In this document: in pieces, positions 60,446 to 64,000 of the stretch
Numbering within the stretch: the stretch's first letter is position 1
Layout of the letters: every line of letters begins with the position of its first letter
Assembly (NCBI GenBank): GCA_013115135.1
Contig: JABANP010000032.1
Coordinates: forward strand, 124,001 to 188,000
From: Perkinsus olseni
Lineage: Eukaryota; Perkinsozoa; Perkinsida; Perkinsidae
Length of the DNA stretch: 64,000 bases
Direction: 5' to 3'
Made by a program: the position numbers and the translations under genes
The notes under the pieces: generated by a model
Database searches by the model: none
The model's input: only the letters and a program-made list of their open reading frames with translations
Told to the model about the DNA's origin: nothing

Positions 60446-62326
60446 ATGCTCTCGAAGGCGTTAACGCCGTCGCCGTACCGTCGCCTGGTTTCCTCGGCGG
60501 CATCGCGGCGGTTTTCCTCCACTACGACGACGGCAGAGGCTGTGTGGAGAACATCGGAGGCCTCGGCTGGCGATGGAGGAGCGCTGCAGGCACATGACGT
60601 GTCCTTTTACCAGCAGTTCGACATACCATCACTGGGCAAGTATCATAACTACTACCCGGAGAATACACCGTCATTCAACCTGATGGAGAGGTGGACACAC
60701 CGATGATGCTCTTGAGTACCAGCCATCGGCTTCTAGATGCGTGGATGAGGCCCATGCTAGAGGGGCAGAGCTGGCCTCCTCCTACGACCCCTACCTCCCT
60801 GTGGACCTCATGCAGTCTCTCATAATTACTGTACTGCCCCATTCCCTTCTATTTTGTGGATGGGCTTTGTTGCTTGTGGTCCCACACGCTTCGTCGTGGC
60901 AAGCGGTTAGAGAAATATGGAGAATGCCTTCCGATTCGTGAGTAATGTTATGCCTAGGAGAGACACCTTCTACATCAGATCCACGACTACATGCCGGGGC
61001 ACAGCTGGATGGCATCAATAGCAGCCGCGGCGACTGTGGTGGGTGGGGTTGGTGTGGTGGGTTGGGAGGCTACCCTACATCGTCAGGTTAGGATAATGGT
61101 GCTGCCGCTGCTGATATCATCCATGAGAGCTGGTCGAGTGAAGCAGAGGATCATGCCGCAGCTGGATGTGAGCCCCTCTATTGGTCTTGGTGGCGATCTC
61201 TCTGCTGCAGGCATTGAGTGCAGAAATGAAGGAGGCTGAAAAGAAGGGCAGTCAACAACAGCTCATCCGTGCCCAGACTAAAGTGCTGACGGCGCTGCGA
61301 CTTCTGCTGTGAGGCAGTCGTGCCCTAGCAGGTACTCCCAATTTATCAAGGAGCATGGGTCGATGGTGACGATGAAGGGCATGATGGGCATGTTCGTACA
61401 GATACCGATCTTCACCACCGCCTTCCTCGCGATGCGCCAGATGTCCAACCATCCACACATTTTCAAAGGTCAGGATGCTCCGTCAATGACAACCCCATCA
61501 ATAGTATGATGAGGGTAATCTTTGGTATGCTCAGGTTTCCCTATGGAGACGCCGTTGTGGCTGGATTCTCTGGCCCTCTCTGATCCGTAGGGGTCCTCTT
61601 CGGTACCATCATATTGCCTCACTGCTCAGGATAATAGTGCTCCCTGGTTTTGGCCTCGGCTCTGCTATTGACCAATATCGAGTTCTTCGGTTCGATCGAT
61701 TCGGCCCAGGCAGCGGAGGCCGGCGACCGACCTGACACTAAAAACAAACTCGGTGGGGCATCCTACTGGTCGAGGGGACAGCAGCTGTGTTTTAGGTATC
61801 GACCAGAAGACCATGCAGAAATACTCTCGTCACGGTTTCCGAGCCCTCTGCGTCATTGCCCTGCCCCGCGACTATGTACCTCCCTGCTGGCCTTTTCGTA
61901 TACACCTGTGAGCGCGGCTGAGGTGACTTGCCTCCCAGACGTCTCCGGCAGGCACGAATGCCATGTGGGCGATAACTCAGAACCGGATCTTGAGGCTTCC
62001 CATAGTCGAGCAAGCTCTCAATATACCGCACAATGTAGAAGCTCACCGATGCCATTGAGAAAGAATCTCTTGATGGCAGATCAAGAAGGAGGAGAAGAAG
62101 GATGAGACGTATTTCGACCCAGGCTCGATAGTTACCGTGGAGGAGGTGACGACAGATTGCCAGCCCGTTGCTGAAGTCGCCCGCACGTTACGGCTTTGCA
62201 CCTCCCCAGGCGCTGCGGATATCGAAGGAGAATAGTCAGCGAGCTGAGCAAATTGCCAGAATGAATCTGGAGCAAAAGCTGGTCAGGCGCCAGGCGCAGG
62301 TGGGGATGATCGGGGGGAGTTGGTGA
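60446..62326 (+). CDS. Mitochondrial membrane insertase Oxa1
   Basis: Oxa1/YidC family protein that inserts subunits into the mitochondrial inner membrane. The start MLSKALTPSPYRRLVSSAAS RRFSSTTTT is a typical mitochondrial presequence. Exon 2 begins near 60720 (CVDEAHARGAELASSYDPYL PVDLMQ). Core blocks follow: LLHQIHDYMPGHSWMASIAA (about 60965–61020), IMVLPLLISSMRAGRVKQRI MPQLD (about 61092–61165), SQFIKEHGSMVTMKGMMGMF VQIPIFTTAFLAMRQMS (about 61330–61448), ETPLWLDSLALSDP (about 61545–61585), LASALLLTNIEFFGSI (about 61650), a TMYLPAGLFVYT helix and TNAMWAITQNRILRLPIVEQ (about 61955–62010), then a Lys/Arg-rich matrix tail to a stop at 62324–62326. The helix before TMYLPAG is one base out of frame; dropping a C from the C4 run near 61865 restores it. 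Several introns are inferred. Confidence 0.85.
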
Positions 62327-62457
62327 TGACCCCAGCCCTGTCAGGCCGCGGTTGAAGCCTCTCTTCCTCAAGTTGTGAGCATGAAGAGAAAGCAGAAAGG
62401 CTGAGTGCAGGGCTTCATGTTATTGCGCTGTTTCTGACCATGTCTCGCTGTTGGTGT

Positions 62458-62928
62458 TCAATGAGATGGTGTCAGTGGATCACCAAGACCGCATACCAAC
62501 GACGCCGTGGCACGAAAAACCTCGTCCGTGTTGAACTGTAAAAGCACATTAGTCAGGACGACCTTCATCGCCTGAGGGTTGAAGCGAGCATGCTCGGTGT
62601 AGGGGCTCGATGTCACGGTGTGACCGTCACTTCGACTTGCTAAACGCTCGCATCGCCAGATTCGCAGAGCTGCGGTTATTGTCTCAAATACGAGGCAACA
62701 ACTCAGAACGATTGGCCGACTCCAGGATACACGGATCATGAGTGCTGTCCTTGCCGGATGCGCAGGGCTCACACGACGGCGTGCAGGAGGATCGGTGTCG
62801 CACTGAGAGATTGATCGTTCTATCACCGACGAGAACTCCGTAAAATCATGGCTTTTCGGCATGTGCTCCACACACTGACGAGACCGACTCTTCTCAGTCC
62901 ATGTGGTGCCGGAATTGCTCTCATTCAA
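62458..62928 (-). CDS. Possible protein-coding exon(s), unassigned
   Basis: A 156-codon minus frame. Its second half looks natural (FNPQAMKVVLTNVLLQFNTD, EVFRATASLVCGLGDPL), but no motif is recognised and part may be fortuitous. Confidence 0.25.
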   Translation of the reverse strand: MNESNSGTTWTEKSRSRQCVEHMPKSHDFTEFSSVIERSISQCDTDPPARRRVSPAHPARTALMIRVSWSRPIVLSCCLVFETITAALRIWRCERLASRSDGHTVTSSPYTEHARFNPQAMKVVLTNVLLQFNTDEVFRATASLVCGLGDPLTPSH

Positions 62929-62929
62929 A

Positions 62930-64000
62930 GGAAACGAACATACCGCTGGATATCATGGCGTCTATCTTCGATCATGCTGGAAGGATCATCTCGCAAAAGG
63001 GGGAAAAGGCTTCAAGGTGTAGTCCACTAGAGATGCGTGAACAAAGGGGAAGTCGCGAACAAGTCAATCCCTCCGCACCGATAATCCATGCGTCGCTGAC
63101 TTATCTACCCGAACACCGCAGCCGAGACCCGGCTCAGCGACGAAAGCCTGGGGCTGAGTCTCGCGAGACCTCGATATGACATAGCGGACTTCATCGGCCG
63201 TGGAGGCAACATTCTTCAGGGCTCGAGTGGACGCTGCAGAACACATGGCGTCCATTATGTGTAGGCGAGAACTTGCTGCTTCGTAATGGTCTATCAGACT
63301 GATTTATGCCACTGAGGGTCTCGCTAGTAATGAGGAGCCTACGATACAGAGCACAACACGGAAGTGCCTCTCTGTACTGGCTTCAATCTGGATGCGTCGG
63401 CGCGGTCGCGACCTACGATGCTTGCTAACAACAGGAACGACGCGCAGGGCCCAGACGAGAGACCTCGACAACCGTCGCGCTAGCGGAACTCGCAAGCGGC
63501 ACAATCGACGAGCACGTTCTGGACATATTCCTCATTAGGTAAAGTCGTAGACTTCGCCGCGGGTGAAGCATCATCGAGAGGATTGTATCAGGTTCCTCTG
63601 CGCCGCCAGGGGACAACAGAGCACACAACTAGCAGCTCATAGCGTCGACAGTAGTGCAAGTATGTTTCCGTCACTTTGAGAAGGACTCCTGTTCTGGTGA
63701 TAAGCGAGCGTAACTTCGCTCACGGAGAGAGGTCTGTGCTTCCCTGCGGAAACGCGTGGGTTGTCGCTCTCTTCGTTTTACCGCCCACTCAAGCCCAACA
63801 CGTTGGAACAGCGGACAAACCGAGACTACGAGCGAGTCTAGGCCGGTCTCCAATTCCGGTCTAGTCTGGGCGACCACGCACGGTGTACCGGGTCGTTGCA
63901 CGAAGAAGCAACACCACAACCGCTAGCCCGTGTTCTAACTCGGGCTTCAAATGCTGAGGAGGTGCCCTGTCGGCACTACGAGCCTATTGTCGCCTTCAGT
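62930..64000. other. Right-hand end, no firmly supported gene
   Basis: Short blocks with possible coding character occur on both strands (plus, about 62930–63010, IPLDIMASIFDHAGRIISQK; minus, about 63600–63490, LPNEEYVQNVLVDCAACEF), but neither could be extended into a gene model inside the window. Confidence 0.35.

Overview
This is a nuclear segment of a unicellular, probably flagellated eukaryote. Genes are split by many short GT–AG introns (mostly 40–130 nt), carry mitochondrial and signal peptides, and include eukaryote-only proteins (CTR9, uL14/RPL23, an ABCF ATPase, Oxa1, IFT54, a P5-type ATPase). The IFT54-like gene implies a flagellum. Gene structure and style fit an alveolate such as Perkinsus, but that placement is inference; no rRNA or organelle marker is present. 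Gene models below come from matching reading frames to family motifs and splice sites by eye, so exon ends are firm only where stated.

Layout. 1–2.55 kb: 5' part of a P5-type ATPase (minus), leaving the window at the left edge. 2.55–3.86 kb: intergenic DNA with an unusual chain of overlapping hairpins. 3.87–7.66 kb: PITH-domain protein, phosphopantothenoylcysteine decarboxylase (PPCDC, CoA synthesis) and a BuGZ/ZNF207-like zinc-finger protein, all plus, the last two almost touching. 7.55–16.73 kb: a family of secreted proteins built from a repeated Cys/Trp module (one decayed copy, one relic, one better copy), with an IFT54/TRAF3IP1-like gene inserted among them. 17.1–20.8 kb: a decayed DIRS-like retrotransposon (CCCH gag-like part, reverse transcriptase/RNase H, tyrosine recombinase). 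21.3–24.5 kb: RPL23 (minus) and an ARB1/ABCF2-type ATPase (plus). 24.6–29.4 kb: poorly recognisable multi-exon genes, then a tRNA-Ile(AAT). 30.3–32.0 kb: a GT61 (DUF563) glycosyltransferase and a small two-exon gene. 32.1–36.7 kb: a HELQ/POLQ-type DNA helicase (minus). 38.0–44.5 kb: CTR9 of the PAF1 complex with about 25 exons. 44.5–47.0 kb: a second hairpin-rich stretch. 46.4–51.6 kb: a nuclear-type protein followed by a tandem duplication of a two-gene unit (chromodomain protein plus one-pass membrane protein with basic tail). 51.7–60.2 kb: a hypothetical protein, an EF-hand-like protein, another hypothetical, a Gly/Arg/Lys-rich protein (minus) and a coiled-coil protein. 60.4–62.3 kb: mitochondrial Oxa1. 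62.3–64 kb: nothing firmly supported.

The genes are mostly unrelated housekeeping and chromatin functions (transcription elongation, translation, DNA repair, membrane insertion, CoA synthesis), each with its own promoter region; no operon-like logic is seen. The most unusual elements are the chained palindromes, the modular secreted family, the DIRS-like element, the duplicated chromodomain/membrane-protein unit, candidate introns of only 20–26 nt, and dispersed tRNA-like sequences.
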